Source: Terribium retamae
GTDB taxonomy: Bacteria; Pseudomonadota; Alphaproteobacteria; Rhizobiales; Rhizobiaceae
Length of the DNA stretch: 64,000 bases
Assembly (NCBI RefSeq): GCF_022347545.1
Contig: NZ_JAKREW010000005.1
Coordinates: 1-64,000, forward strand
Reading direction: 5' to 3'
The translations under genes and the position numbers were made by a program. Position 1 is the first letter of the stretch. Each line of letters opens with the position of its first letter. This document shows positions 25,145 to 33,967 of the stretch, piece after piece. The notes beneath the pieces are model-generated. The model saw nothing but the letters and a program-made list of their open reading frames with translations. It did no database searches and was not told the origin of the DNA.

Positions 25145-25368
25145 GTCGATTCCATTGAACGGTTGAGCGAGGCACATGGCACAACCCACGTGTCAGCGCT
25201 TGCCAACGAGGACGTTGGCTTGTCTGGTCATGTTTCCCGTGCCGATGGAACTGTATTGCGTCAAAAGGAATAATGACGCTGCATTTTCTCCCTATTGGCG
25301 AGCGAAAATTGCGCCAATGCACCTAGCGGCATGTTTGTTCGCTCGCCATTGCCGCAAGGCCGCGATGG

Positions 25369-26340
25369 CTATTCGACGATCAGTTGTGGGGCCATGTGCA
25401 GGTAGCGTGCCGCCTTGCGCTTGGCGATGATATCCTTCCAGACAAACTCGACCTGATCGACGGTCAAGCCAACGGCTTCGGCAACCTCCGAGGCCGGCAC
25501 TGCATGGTTCAGCGCGTAGAGACAAAGATCCATCTTGTCGTATGGCAGGACGAAGTAGAATTCCTCTTGTGTCTGCGGCAGCGAATAGGTGTCGGTCGTC
25601 GGCGGCCGGGCACGGATCTCGGCGGGTACGCCGAGATATTCAGCCAGCTTGTAGACCTGCGTCTTGTAAAGATGCGCGATTGGCTTGATGTCGGCTGCAC
25701 CATCACCGTTCTTGACGAAGAAGCCCTGGTCGTATTCCAGCAGGTTCGGCGTGCCAAGGACGGCGTAATTCAATCGGTCGGCGTGATAGTATTCGAGTTG
25801 CTTGCGCGTGCGCTGCTTCATGTTGGTGGCTGCGACGATGCCGAGATAGGCCTCCACAGGGAGGCGCAGCTTCTTCTCGACGCCATCGGGTGAACGTACG
25901 ACCAACGACGAGAGATTATAGCCTCCCGTGGTGAGGCCGTTGTCGAAGACGATCTTGGATGCCCAGCCCGGGCCATAGTCCGGCTCGACCTGGCGAATGA
26001 AGGCATCGCGGCGCTCATAGCATCCCATCGCGGCCAGCATCGGCGCCATGTCTTCGACCGTGCGCTCGATGCCGAATGTATCGGCCACCAATGTTCCAAG
26101 TCGCCGGCTTTCGGGATCGGAATCGGCTTCGGGCATCAGCAGCGCGAAGACATTTCCGGAGCCCAGCGCCCGTACCGCCAGCCCTGCGCAGACGCTGGAA
26201 TCAATGCCGCCGGAGAGGCCGAGGACGAGCCCGCGCCGACGCAGATCCTTGCGCAGGCTTTCACGAATCACTCCGGCGATGCGGTCGGTTTCCGCCGCCG
26301 CGTCGAAATCGAGAGCTGCTGCGGAAAAACGGATGGTCAT
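25369..26340 (-). CDS. NAD-synthase-like adenylating amidase, stand-alone
   Basis: A 323-residue protein of the NadE synthetase family, with the PP-loop LGLSGGIDSSV at about residue 42, LLMPEADSDPES and a clear C-terminal DTYSLPQTQEEFYF segment. NadE adenylates a carboxylate and replaces AMP with ammonia. No glutaminase domain is fused, whereas the housekeeping enzyme of alphaproteobacteria is normally a two-domain glutamine-dependent form. It is the last gene of a five-gene operon; its ATG overlaps the ligase stop (ATGA). With AsnB, ACP and ligase alongside, it may amidate a pathway-specific acid rather than make NAD, but NAD synthesis is not excluded. Confidence 0.85.
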   Translation of the reverse strand: MTIRFSAAALDFDAAAETDRIAGVIRESLRKDLRRRGLVLGLSGGIDSSVCAGLAVRALGSGNVFALLMPEADSDPESRRLGTLVADTFGIERTVEDMAPMLAAMGCYERRDAFIRQVEPDYGPGWASKIVFDNGLTTGGYNLSSLVVRSPDGVEKKLRLPVEAYLGIVAATNMKQRTRKQLEYYHADRLNYAVLGTPNLLEYDQGFFVKNGDGAADIKPIAHLYKTQVYKLAEYLGVPAEIRARPPTTDTYSLPQTQEEFYFVLPYDKMDLCLYALNHAVPASEVAEAVGLTVDQVEFVWKDIIAKRKAARYLHMAPQLIVE

Positions 26341-27899
26341 GCTTGCAGCCCCTTGCTTGTTGTCATTGCCACCGCGAGCCTGCGGCTCAGTTTGCCGCTG
26401 TCGGTCTTCGGCAGTGTGGCGACGAATTCGATTGTCTTGGGAACCATGTAATCTTCCAGGTGGCGCGCACAGTGACGCAGCACTTCGCGCTCGGTCAATT
26501 TCCGATCACTGGCCACTATGAATGCCTTGATGGATTGCCCAAGCACGGGATCGGGAATGCCTGCAACCAACGCTTCAGCAACACCAGGCAGCGTATGTAG
26601 GACGGCTTCGACTTCCTTCGGCGAGACTTTTTCGCCGCGCGATTTGATGATGTCGTCCTGGCGGGCGACAAAGGTCAGAAAACCATCGACGTCGGCGGTG
26701 AACAGATCACCGGTGTGCAGCCGCAGGCCGCCGGTTTCTGGGTCCGGGCGAAGCGCCGCCGCGGTGGCGTCTGGCGCTTCCCAGTAACCTTTCATGACGT
26801 TAGGCCCGCTCACCACGAGCTCTCCGATGTCGCCGGGTTTTGCCCTTTGGCCAGCTTCATCCACCACATAGGCTTGCGCGCCGGGTATCGCTAAGCCCGC
26901 TGAACCTGGACGCCTCTCCAGCATCCCAGGCGAGAGGTAGGTGGCCCTGATACACTCGGTCTGGCCATACATCGAATAGAGATGCACGTTGGGCAGGTAA
27001 TCTCTCAGCCGGCGGATGTGATCGACTGGCAATGGCGCTGCGGCACTGGTGATATAGCGTAGGCTGGCAAACAGCGCCGGGTCGAGGTCCTTCATCTGCA
27101 ACATCATGGCAACGATCGAGGGAACCAGCGGAAATCCGGTGGCCCGCTCGTCGCGCAGACGTTCGAAGACGGCGTAGGGGAAGGCAAACGACTTTTCGAG
27201 GACGAGGGTGGCTCCCGTCCGGACTGCCGTCAGCAGTTGTGTCAGCCCATAACCGAAAGACAGCGGCAGGACGCTGAGGATGATGTCGTCTTCGGTGTTC
27301 TCAAGATAAGAAGCGATTGAACTGGTCGCGGCGTCGAGATTGGCATGCGCCATCATCACGCCCTTCGGCTCGCCGGTAGAACCTGACGTATAGAGAATTG
27401 CCGCGAGATCATCCGCTTGTCGTCCGTCGTCGACCGTTGGCACGGGGTCGGACAGCAGGAGATCTCCCAAATTGGCAGCGTCGGGCAAGGCTGCATGTGC
27501 CGCAGTGAGCACGATATGGGTCTCAGCCGAAATTTGCGGCGCGGCCTCGGCAATGATGGGGGCCAGCCGTCGTTCGGCGAGGATGGCCGTCGGGCGAGAA
27601 TGATTGGCGAGAAAGGCAATGCGTCCAGCTTTGGCCGACGGGTTGACCGGCACCAGCACCGCGCCAGCTGTCCAGATGGCAAAAATGGAAAGTACGGCCT
27701 CGACGCCGTTGTCCATGATCACCAGCACGCGATCGTCCCTGCGCACGCCAGCTTTGGCAAGCGCCGCTGCCAGACACCGGGCAGATCGCCAAAGCTCTGC
27801 GTAGCCCAACCGCCGGTCAGCGCATACCAAGGCCGTTCGCTGGCTCGCATCAGTTGCCCGTGCGCGAAGATGCTCTTCCAGGCGCATGCCCAAGCTCAC
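26337..27899 (-). CDS. AMP-forming acyl/aminoacyl ligase
   Basis: About 520 residues of the ANL superfamily. Signature stretches are the P-loop YTSGSTGEPKGVMMAH at about 170, SMYGQTEC at about 315, and in the C-terminal domain TGDLF and the catalytic Lys near the end, PKTDSGKLSRR. It activates a carboxylic acid as its AMP ester, probably loading it onto the acyl carrier protein encoded just upstream. The GTG at 27899 gives five bases of separation from the ACP stop; ATG 27887 is a reasonable alternative. The stop overlaps the NadE-like start. The substrate cannot be read from sequence. Confidence 0.9.
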   Translation of the reverse strand: MSLGMRLEEHLRARATDASQRTALVCADRRLGYAELWRSARCLAAALAKAGVRRDDRVLVIMDNGVEAVLSIFAIWTAGAVLVPVNPSAKAGRIAFLANHSRPTAILAERRLAPIIAEAAPQISAETHIVLTAAHAALPDAANLGDLLLSDPVPTVDDGRQADDLAAILYTSGSTGEPKGVMMAHANLDAATSSIASYLENTEDDIILSVLPLSFGYGLTQLLTAVRTGATLVLEKSFAFPYAVFERLRDERATGFPLVPSIVAMMLQMKDLDPALFASLRYITSAAAPLPVDHIRRLRDYLPNVHLYSMYGQTECIRATYLSPGMLERRPGSAGLAIPGAQAYVVDEAGQRAKPGDIGELVVSGPNVMKGYWEAPDATAAALRPDPETGGLRLHTGDLFTADVDGFLTFVARQDDIIKSRGEKVSPKEVEAVLHTLPGVAEALVAGIPDPVLGQSIKAFIVASDRKLTEREVLRHCARHLEDYMVPKTIEFVATLPKTDSGKLSRRLAVAMTTSKGLQA

Positions 27900-27903
27900 G
27901 TTC

Positions 27904-28158
27904 TCAGTGGGCCCGTTTGCCGTCGATATAGGCTACGATGCGGGCCAGTGAATCGAGATTGGCGGGCACAATTTCCCGATCCTCGACCTTCAGCCCGAAT
28001 TCCTTTTCGATGAAACCAACCAACTCCAGAATGCCTGTCGAATCGACGAGGTCGTTATCGATCAACGACATGTCGTCGGGCAGCGGCTGGCTTTCGTCGC
28101 CGAAAAGGAAGTTCTCGACGATGAAGGCACGAATAGGTGTTCTGATATCGTCTATCAT
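27904..28158 (-). CDS. acyl carrier protein
   Basis: An 84-residue carrier protein. The phosphopantetheine site is the serine in DNDLVDSTGILELV (about residue 37); the DST form rather than the DSL of fatty-acid ACP suggests a dedicated carrier. A second helix reads FIEKEFGLKVEDREIVPANL. ATG 28158 is taken because GGGACAGAGACC precedes it; longer frames run back into asnB. It sits between the amidotransferase and the ligase, so it probably carries the intermediate that both act on. Confidence 0.88.
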   Translation of the reverse strand: MIDDIRTPIRAFIVENFLFGDESQPLPDDMSLIDNDLVDSTGILELVGFIEKEFGLKVEDREIVPANLDSLARIVAYIDGKRAH

Positions 28159-28181
28159 GGTCTCTGTCCCGGTGTGTCCCA

Positions 28182-30098
28182 TCATTCGGCTCTCGTCGAG
28201 AACGTGTCCAGCCACAGTTGAGTCGAAACGATGCCGATAAAAGCGGTATCGTCGCGAAAGCTGGCCGTCTCCTGTTTGAGAACCTTGTTTTTCAGTTTTT
28301 CGACTGCCGCCGCATTGAATAAGCCGCCTTTGCCGATGGCGCCGTCAGAAAGGACCCCCCCCAGATAACGGGGTTGCGTCGCGGCAAAGGTCTGGCTGTC
28401 CGGCGCACGGTAAGGCTGCTTCGGGCGCCCGACGATAGCATCGGGAACCAGGCCTTTCGCCGCCTGTTTGAGAATGTGTTTTTCCCGCAAGCCGTTCAAC
28501 TTCATGTTGGGAGACAAGCTGGCGGCGAAGTCGATGACACGTGGATCGAGGAAAGGGAAGCGGCCTTCGACACTGTTGGCCATCATGACCCTGTCACCCT
28601 GGGCGGACAAGATGTAGCCGGGCAACAGGAAGACCGTTTCCAGATATTGAGCCTGATGCAGTGGATGCCAGCGGTAAAAATCGGCCGGCAGCATGGAAAC
28701 CAGTTCAGCCGTGGCGTCGTAGTTGCCGAGCTGCTGTTTGAGATCGGGCGAAAAGAACAGTTTTGCTGAGCTTGTCGAGCGAAAGCGTGGCCGATGTGAA
28801 TAGAGCGGATCGTCGATCTGTTCGTCACCAGCGCCGAAGAAGCGGGCCAGGTATTCCGGCGTTTGCCTCTGCAACCCGGGCAAATAAGGATAGAGGCGCT
28901 GGAAAAGCAGCGTCCTAAATTTCGACTGTGGTTGTCTTCCGCAGAAGCGGCGCAACTTCGCTTCGCGGAATATGTCGTAGCCGGCAAACAGCTCGTCTGC
29001 GCCTTCACCCGTCAGAACGGCTTTTATCCCACTGTCGTGGACCAGTGCGGAAAGCTTGGCGAGTGGCGCGGGCGCGGTGCGCAGGATCGGTCGTTCCACA
29101 TGGGCGACGACTGAGGGAAACAGCGCGGCTATATCACCGGCCGTGCAGCGAACAGCGGTGTGGTGCACACCGAGTTCGGAGGCCATCATAGATTGCCAAC
29201 GGCTCTCATCGTGTTCGTCGCTATCGAAGCCGAGCGAAAAGGTCCTGAGCTGTTCAGGCCGCATCCGGGCTGCGAGCGCCGATACGAAAGAAGAATCCAG
29301 CCCACCGGACAGGTAGGAGCCGACAGGCACGTCGGCGCGCAAGCGAATGCGGGTGGCATCGTTGAGCAATGCCCTGAGTTCTTCGACGGCATCGGGTCGC
29401 GGTCGCACGTCACCGGCGTCGGGATAGGTCTGCCGCCACCAGGCCCGTTGTTCGAAGCGCCCATCCTCCACGATCATCAGGTGACCGGGAGGCAATTCCG
29501 AGATGCCCTCGAATGCCGTGCGGGGTGCAAGCGGTGTCCACAAGGTGAAGATCTGATCGAGCGCGAACGGATCGAGTCTGGCCTCGATCCCCGGTACGGT
29601 CAGGAGCGCCTTGATCTCGGACGCAAAGAACAGCGTTTCGCCTCGCCGTGTATGGAAAAGCGGACGCACGCCCATGCGGTCGCGAGCAAGCACCATTCGC
29701 CTTTGCCGGGCGTCCCACAAGGCGAAGGCAAAGTCGCCATTGAGCTTATTCAGGCAATCCAACCCCTTTTCGTCGTAGAGATGCAGGATCACCTCGGTGT
29801 CGGACTGCGTGCGGAACCGTCGGCCCTTGGCGATCAATTCGTTGCGCAGCTCGACATAGTTAAAGATCTCGCCATTGTAGGAAATCACCAGATTGGCGGA
29901 CGGATCAGACATTGGTTGTTGACCGTCGGAGAGACCGACAAGCGACAATCGTCGATGCGCCAGACCGGCCATGCCGTCGATATGGACACCGCTGTCGTCG
30001 GGCCCTCTGTGCGAGAGGGACGTCGCCATGCGGTTCAGAAGTCCCCCAGCCTCAGCCGGTGCGACACCGTTTCCGAAAAAACCCGCCACTCCGCACAT
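28182..30098 (-). CDS. asparagine-synthase-like amidotransferase
   Basis: A 638-residue, two-domain glutamine amidotransferase of the AsnB family. The N-terminal Cys2 glutaminase begins MCGVAGFFG, with SHRGPDDSG, RRLSLVGL and SYNGEIFNY. The synthetase half has the PP-loop YLSGGLDSSFV at about 260 and LTGEGADELFAGY at about 365. Cys2 and the PP-loop are intact, so both ammonia release and adenylation should work. Such enzymes occur in polysaccharide, peptide and lipid modification clusters as well as asparagine synthesis. Here it is second in the operon, ten bases after the GNAT gene and 23 before ACP. It could also supply ammonia to the NadE-like enzyme. Confidence 0.92.
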   Translation of the reverse strand: MCGVAGFFGNGVAPAEAGGLLNRMATSLSHRGPDDSGVHIDGMAGLAHRRLSLVGLSDGQQPMSDPSANLVISYNGEIFNYVELRNELIAKGRRFRTQSDTEVILHLYDEKGLDCLNKLNGDFAFALWDARQRRMVLARDRMGVRPLFHTRRGETLFFASEIKALLTVPGIEARLDPFALDQIFTLWTPLAPRTAFEGISELPPGHLMIVEDGRFEQRAWWRQTYPDAGDVRPRPDAVEELRALLNDATRIRLRADVPVGSYLSGGLDSSFVSALAARMRPEQLRTFSLGFDSDEHDESRWQSMMASELGVHHTAVRCTAGDIAALFPSVVAHVERPILRTAPAPLAKLSALVHDSGIKAVLTGEGADELFAGYDIFREAKLRRFCGRQPQSKFRTLLFQRLYPYLPGLQRQTPEYLARFFGAGDEQIDDPLYSHRPRFRSTSSAKLFFSPDLKQQLGNYDATAELVSMLPADFYRWHPLHQAQYLETVFLLPGYILSAQGDRVMMANSVEGRFPFLDPRVIDFAASLSPNMKLNGLREKHILKQAAKGLVPDAIVGRPKQPYRAPDSQTFAATQPRYLGGVLSDGAIGKGGLFNAAAVEKLKNKVLKQETASFRDDTAFIGIVSTQLWLDTFSTRAE

Positions 30099-30108
30099 CA
30101 GGCCACCG

Positions 30109-31212
30109 TCATGCGAAACGGTCGCCGATCAGGCGCGTCCAGCCTTCACCGGCCAGGCCATTGATAAAAGCTCGCCCGCTGGTGAATGCCTCCATCAATT
30201 CCGGATGTCGAGAATGGACGATGGTGGAGGAAGCATGAACGAAGGCGATCTTGCGCCCCATCATCGCCGAAAGCAGCGCTGGCTGCGTGCGCCCTCGCAA
30301 AGCGGGCATATTCCTGGAATCGGCATGGTTCAGCATCCGGTCGATCACAGTTCCCTCGCGGCCAGGCAATGACAAGATCTGGACGACGCGACCAAGGCGA
30401 CCTGCGTCGCCGTAGTAAAGATACAAGCCGACCGGTGCCCCGTTGGAGCGGGCACGGACAACCCGCAGGACCCGTTCTCCGTGAAGGGCTTTCTGGCGCG
30501 CTTCAGCCAGCATGTAGCGCAACCGCTCGGCATCCCATTGCGGCCGCAATGCGAATTGGCGCAGGAAAGTCGGAATGAGTTCAGCGGCTTCGTCCTCGCT
30601 GACATCGGCATCGCTGAAGGCGTCCGCGCGGCTGGCTTCCGGCACATAACCCATCCAATTCGATTTTCTGCGCTGCGCCAAGGCATCGAATGGCCGAAGC
30701 AAAGGGGTGATGAGCCTGGCTGCCGGCACCCTCTCGGCTGCACGGTCGGCAACGAAGGAGGCCGGGCGCAGGATGCGCAGCCATTCGAGACTGTAATCCG
30801 GCAGGACGTGTCCGTTCACCCGGCGCCAGAGTGCTGTTGCCAAATCGTTCGATGTCTCGGTGAAGGAGAGATCCTGCGGGCCGGCAAGCACGTCTCTAAG
30901 CAGCCGTGCGCCGGCGAAAGGGTCATCCTCGCGCGCTTCTACCATGAACGTGCCGCAGACCGCGGCGCGCATCGTCTTGCCTGCATATTCCATCACCAGC
31001 GGAAAGATACCAAAGAAACCGCTGACGGTGCCGTCATCGCGTACATGCACTTTGGAAGGCAGGTCCGGATCGTAATTGGGCCCTTCGAGGAAGAGCGTCT
31101 TCATATAGTCGGCGAGCGCATTCAACTCCACGCCTTCGCTGCGCAGCAGTCGCTGGAACAGCAAAGCAATAGCTGGCAAATCCTGAGCCGTGACCGGCCT
31201 GATCTCAGGCAT
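30109..31212 (-). CDS. GNAT-like acyltransferase
   Basis: A 367-residue protein with an N-terminal GNAT fold, opening MPEIRPVTAQDLPAIALLFQ and continuing HVRDDGTVSGFFGIFPLVM. The second half (about 210-367) looks like a second, more degenerate acyltransferase lobe, as in FemAB-like or two-lobed GNAT proteins. ATG 31212 starts the conserved region; a 14-codon upstream extension is not family-like. First gene of the operon, ten bases from asnB. It probably transfers an acyl or aminoacyl group from the carrier protein or from CoA; that is inferred from its context. Confidence 0.75.
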   Translation of the reverse strand: MPEIRPVTAQDLPAIALLFQRLLRSEGVELNALADYMKTLFLEGPNYDPDLPSKVHVRDDGTVSGFFGIFPLVMEYAGKTMRAAVCGTFMVEAREDDPFAGARLLRDVLAGPQDLSFTETSNDLATALWRRVNGHVLPDYSLEWLRILRPASFVADRAAERVPAARLITPLLRPFDALAQRRKSNWMGYVPEASRADAFSDADVSEDEAAELIPTFLRQFALRPQWDAERLRYMLAEARQKALHGERVLRVVRARSNGAPVGLYLYYGDAGRLGRVVQILSLPGREGTVIDRMLNHADSRNMPALRGRTQPALLSAMMGRKIAFVHASSTIVHSRHPELMEAFTSGRAFINGLAGEGWTRLIGDRFA

Positions 31213-31449
31213 GATCTTTGCCCCGGCCAAACTTGAACATGACCATGCTTCCAATCTCGAACGCGAATACGGGCTGGGTCATATCAGCCACATCTAACCA
31301 AATCCTTGGCGTTGCCGTTGTTTTGAAGCAGATGCCAAGCTTGGCGAACAGATGCTTAAGATGTAGCAAGAAGAGGTCTTTCAGAAGCCATCTGGCCGTG
31401 CCTGTTCTTGCCTGCGCACAACAATAGGAATGCAGGCACTATTTTCGCG

Positions 31450-32436
31450 TCATCGACTGCGCTGGAGTGTCTGCGACGGAGACACGCCATATCGGCGGCG
31501 GTACGCTGCCGCGGCGCGACCGAGGTGCCCAAGGCCGGCGAGCCCCGCCAGCTCAGTCACCGATTGCCCGTTTTGAGGGCCGCTGAGCAGCGAATGGAAA
31601 TGATCGAGGCGCAAGGCCTCGATCATCTGCACGAGCGTCGTTCCGTTGTGTCGGCGTACGGTTTCCTGCAGCGTGCGCAGGCTGACGTCCACCGCCTTGG
31701 CGATGTCACCAACAGTGAAGTCCCGTTCTATGTTGGCGCGGATCCAGTCCTGTGCCCGACCGACGGTGGACGATGTTGCGGCGCGGGCAGGCATAGCGAG
31801 CGCCGCACGCTGCGAATGAGCAAGCGAAGAGAGCAGCAGGGATGACAGGCTTTCACCAAGCCTTGCCAGATAGTTGCCGAACGCGGCATTGCCGCTCTCA
31901 ACACTCTCGAGCATCAGGTTGACGTGATCGAGCGCCAGCCGACCCGCAAGGCTCGACAGGTCGACGGCGGTCTCGAATTCGACCTTGTCGATCGCGCGAT
32001 CCAGCAGTTCGGCGCATTGCCGCTGCATGACTTCGCGCTCGATCAGAACGATCAGTTTGGCGCAACCGTCGGACCAGCGCATGCGGGTCGGCAGGGTCGG
32101 CGACAGCAGCGAGGCCGTGTGGCCGGGATTTGCCAGGGCGGTGGTGGTGCCGCAACGCACTTCGGCCGATCCGGCGAGCGGAATCTGCAGCAGGAAGAAT
32201 GAAGAGAGTTCACCCGGGTCGATCTCGACTTCCGACCCGTACGCCACGAAATTCAGCGAATAACCACGCTGTCTGGAAGCCCGATGAACGGCATGAAAGC
32301 CGGCGGCATTGGCCTGGCGCGGCGACAGGAAATGCGGGCAGAAAATACGACCGATCTCTTGGCGTGCTTCCTCCGGTGAAAATGTGTCCACCAGGGCGTG
32401 CCGAGCCAATGGCGCTCTCAGACTGACTGCGTCCAT
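31450..32436 (-). CDS. AraC-family regulator
   Basis: A 328-residue regulator with an N-terminal ligand-binding region of the AraC_binding_2 type (about 60-220) and a C-terminal double helix-turn-helix, with DFTVGDIAKAVDVSLRTLQE for the first and LGHLGRAAAAYRRRYGVSPSQ for the second. Start ATG 32436; a longer frame adds a basic stretch with no support. It is divergent from the flavin reductase/SDR/monooxygenase module and probably activates it in response to the aromatic substrate. Confidence 0.9.
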   Translation of the reverse strand: MDAVSLRAPLARHALVDTFSPEEARQEIGRIFCPHFLSPRQANAAGFHAVHRASRQRGYSLNFVAYGSEVEIDPGELSSFFLLQIPLAGSAEVRCGTTTALANPGHTASLLSPTLPTRMRWSDGCAKLIVLIEREVMQRQCAELLDRAIDKVEFETAVDLSSLAGRLALDHVNLMLESVESGNAAFGNYLARLGESLSSLLLSSLAHSQRAALAMPARAATSSTVGRAQDWIRANIERDFTVGDIAKAVDVSLRTLQETVRRHNGTTLVQMIEALRLDHFHSLLSGPQNGQSVTELAGLAGLGHLGRAAAAYRRRYGVSPSQTLQRSR

Positions 32437-32608
32437 GCTGGCAGCCTTCCCATTCGCACCGTATGGCCGCGCATTCTGGATAGTCTTTGCGCGTATTGGA
32501 TTGCGACCACGGCGCTTCCACCTCAGTCTCAATCTAGTTGAAGTCTAAAAGAAACGCGAGTCCTACAAAAAACAGGATAACGCGTCGGACGGAAATATGG
32601 AGGAGACT

Positions 32609-33106
32609 ATGTCGTCCGCGCCCTTCATTGCCGGCATGCGTAAAGTCGCAGGCGCCGTCTCGGTGATCACCACGACTGGCAGCGATGGAGAGCAGCGCGG
32701 CCTTACCGCTACAGCTGTATGTTCGCTGTCGACCGAACCGCCATCGCTGGTCGCCTGTGTCAATCGCAAGACCTGGGTGGCGCAGTTCGTGCCGGATTCA
32801 GGCGTGTTCGCGGTCAACGTGCTGTCGCATCTGCAGGAGGACGTGGCGCGGACCTTTGCGGGCCAGACGGAGCTTGCGGCAGGCGATCGTTTCAGCGTCG
32901 GCGATTGGCATTCGGGGGTGACCGGCGTGCCGGTCGTGCGCGGCGCGCTCGCTTCGTTCGAATGCCGACTGGAGCGGGTGGTCGAGCATACGACCCATGT
33001 GATCCTGATCGGTCACGTGGTGGAGACGGTGCTCGGGGATGGGCAATCGCTGGTTTATGTCGCGGGCGGTTTCTCGGCCGTGGAACATGTCCGCACGGCC
33101 GCCTGA
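32609..33106 (+). CDS. flavin reductase, StyB-type
   Basis: A 165-residue NAD(P)H:flavin oxidoreductase of the HpaC/StyB fold. Motifs are GAVSVITTTG, RGLTATAVCSLSTEPPSLVACVN in two parts (GLTATAVCS and EPPSLVACVN), and FAVNVLS. It supplies reduced FAD to the StyA-like oxygenase encoded two genes on. ATG 32609 is used because GGAGGAGACT precedes it; the upstream in-frame ATG lies within the ribosome site. First gene of a three-gene plus-strand operon. Confidence 0.92.
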   Translation: MSSAPFIAGMRKVAGAVSVITTTGSDGEQRGLTATAVCSLSTEPPSLVACVNRKTWVAQFVPDSGVFAVNVLSHLQEDVARTFAGQTELAAGDRFSVGDWHSGVTGVPVVRGALASFECRLERVVEHTTHVILIGHVVETVLGDGQSLVYVAGGFSAVEHVRTAA

Positions 33107-33139
33107 TCCAGCGGACCGGAGCGAAATTAGGAGGAAACC

Positions 33140-33925
33140 ATGAAGGGTTTGAAAGGAAAAACGGCAATCATATCAGGCGGCGCCACGCTGATCGGTGAAG
33201 GCTGCGCGGCGGTTCTTGCCGGCTACGGCGTCAATGTCATCATTGCCGATATCAACGAAGCGGATGGTGAGGCGGTCGCCAGCCGGATCGGCGCCAAGGC
33301 CAGTTTCATCCGCACCGACATCACCAGCGATGAAGACATCAAGGCATTGGTCGAGGCGACGGTGAAACGTCATGGCCGGCTGGATTTCCTGGTCAATGTC
33401 GCTGCCACCTATCTCGACAATGGGGCTGAAACCACGCGGGCCGAATGGCTGAAAGCGTTCGACGTCAATGTCATCGGATCGGTGGTGCTGATGCAGGAGG
33501 CGCGTCCGCATCTCGCCAAAGCCAAGGGTGCGATCGTCAATTTCGGTTCGATCTCAGCGCGTGTCGCCCAGGTCGGGCGCTGGGCCTATCCGGTCTCAAA
33601 GGCAGCGATCCTGCAACTGACGCGAAACCAGGCGCTCGACCTCGCCGCCGATGGCATCCGCGTCAACGCGGTGTCACCGGGCTGGACCTGGAGCAATATC
33701 ATGCGCCAGCTGTCCAACGACAACCGGCCGAAGACCGATGGCGTCGCGGCCCCCTTCCATCTGCTGAGACGCACCGGCGATCCGGCGGAAGTGGCAGAGG
33801 CGGTGGCATTCCTGCTTTCCGATGCTGCGAGCTTCGTCACCGGTACCGATATCCGCGTCGATGGCGGCTATACGGCGATGGGCCCGGAACGGATCGATCC
33901 GGCCATCCCGCTCCTGATGGAATAA
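33140..33925 (+). CDS. SDR dehydrogenase in monooxygenase operon
   Basis: A 261-residue short-chain dehydrogenase. The nucleotide loop is SGGATLIGEG instead of the usual TGxxxGIG. Other motifs are normal: NVAAT in place of NNAG, catalytic Ser in FGSISAR, YPVSK at about residue 153, and DGGYTAMG near the end. A good ribosome site (AGGAGGAAACC) precedes ATG 33140. Its place between the reductase and the monooxygenase genes suggests it oxidises or rearranges the monooxygenase product, but the substrate is unknown. Confidence 0.88.
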   Translation: MKGLKGKTAIISGGATLIGEGCAAVLAGYGVNVIIADINEADGEAVASRIGAKASFIRTDITSDEDIKALVEATVKRHGRLDFLVNVAATYLDNGAETTRAEWLKAFDVNVIGSVVLMQEARPHLAKAKGAIVNFGSISARVAQVGRWAYPVSKAAILQLTRNQALDLAADGIRVNAVSPGWTWSNIMRQLSNDNRPKTDGVAAPFHLLRRTGDPAEVAEAVAFLLSDAASFVTGTDIRVDGGYTAMGPERIDPAIPLLME

Positions 33926-33967
33926 GCCCGGCAAGCGCTGCAAAGACAACAAGGGAAGGGAACGACG

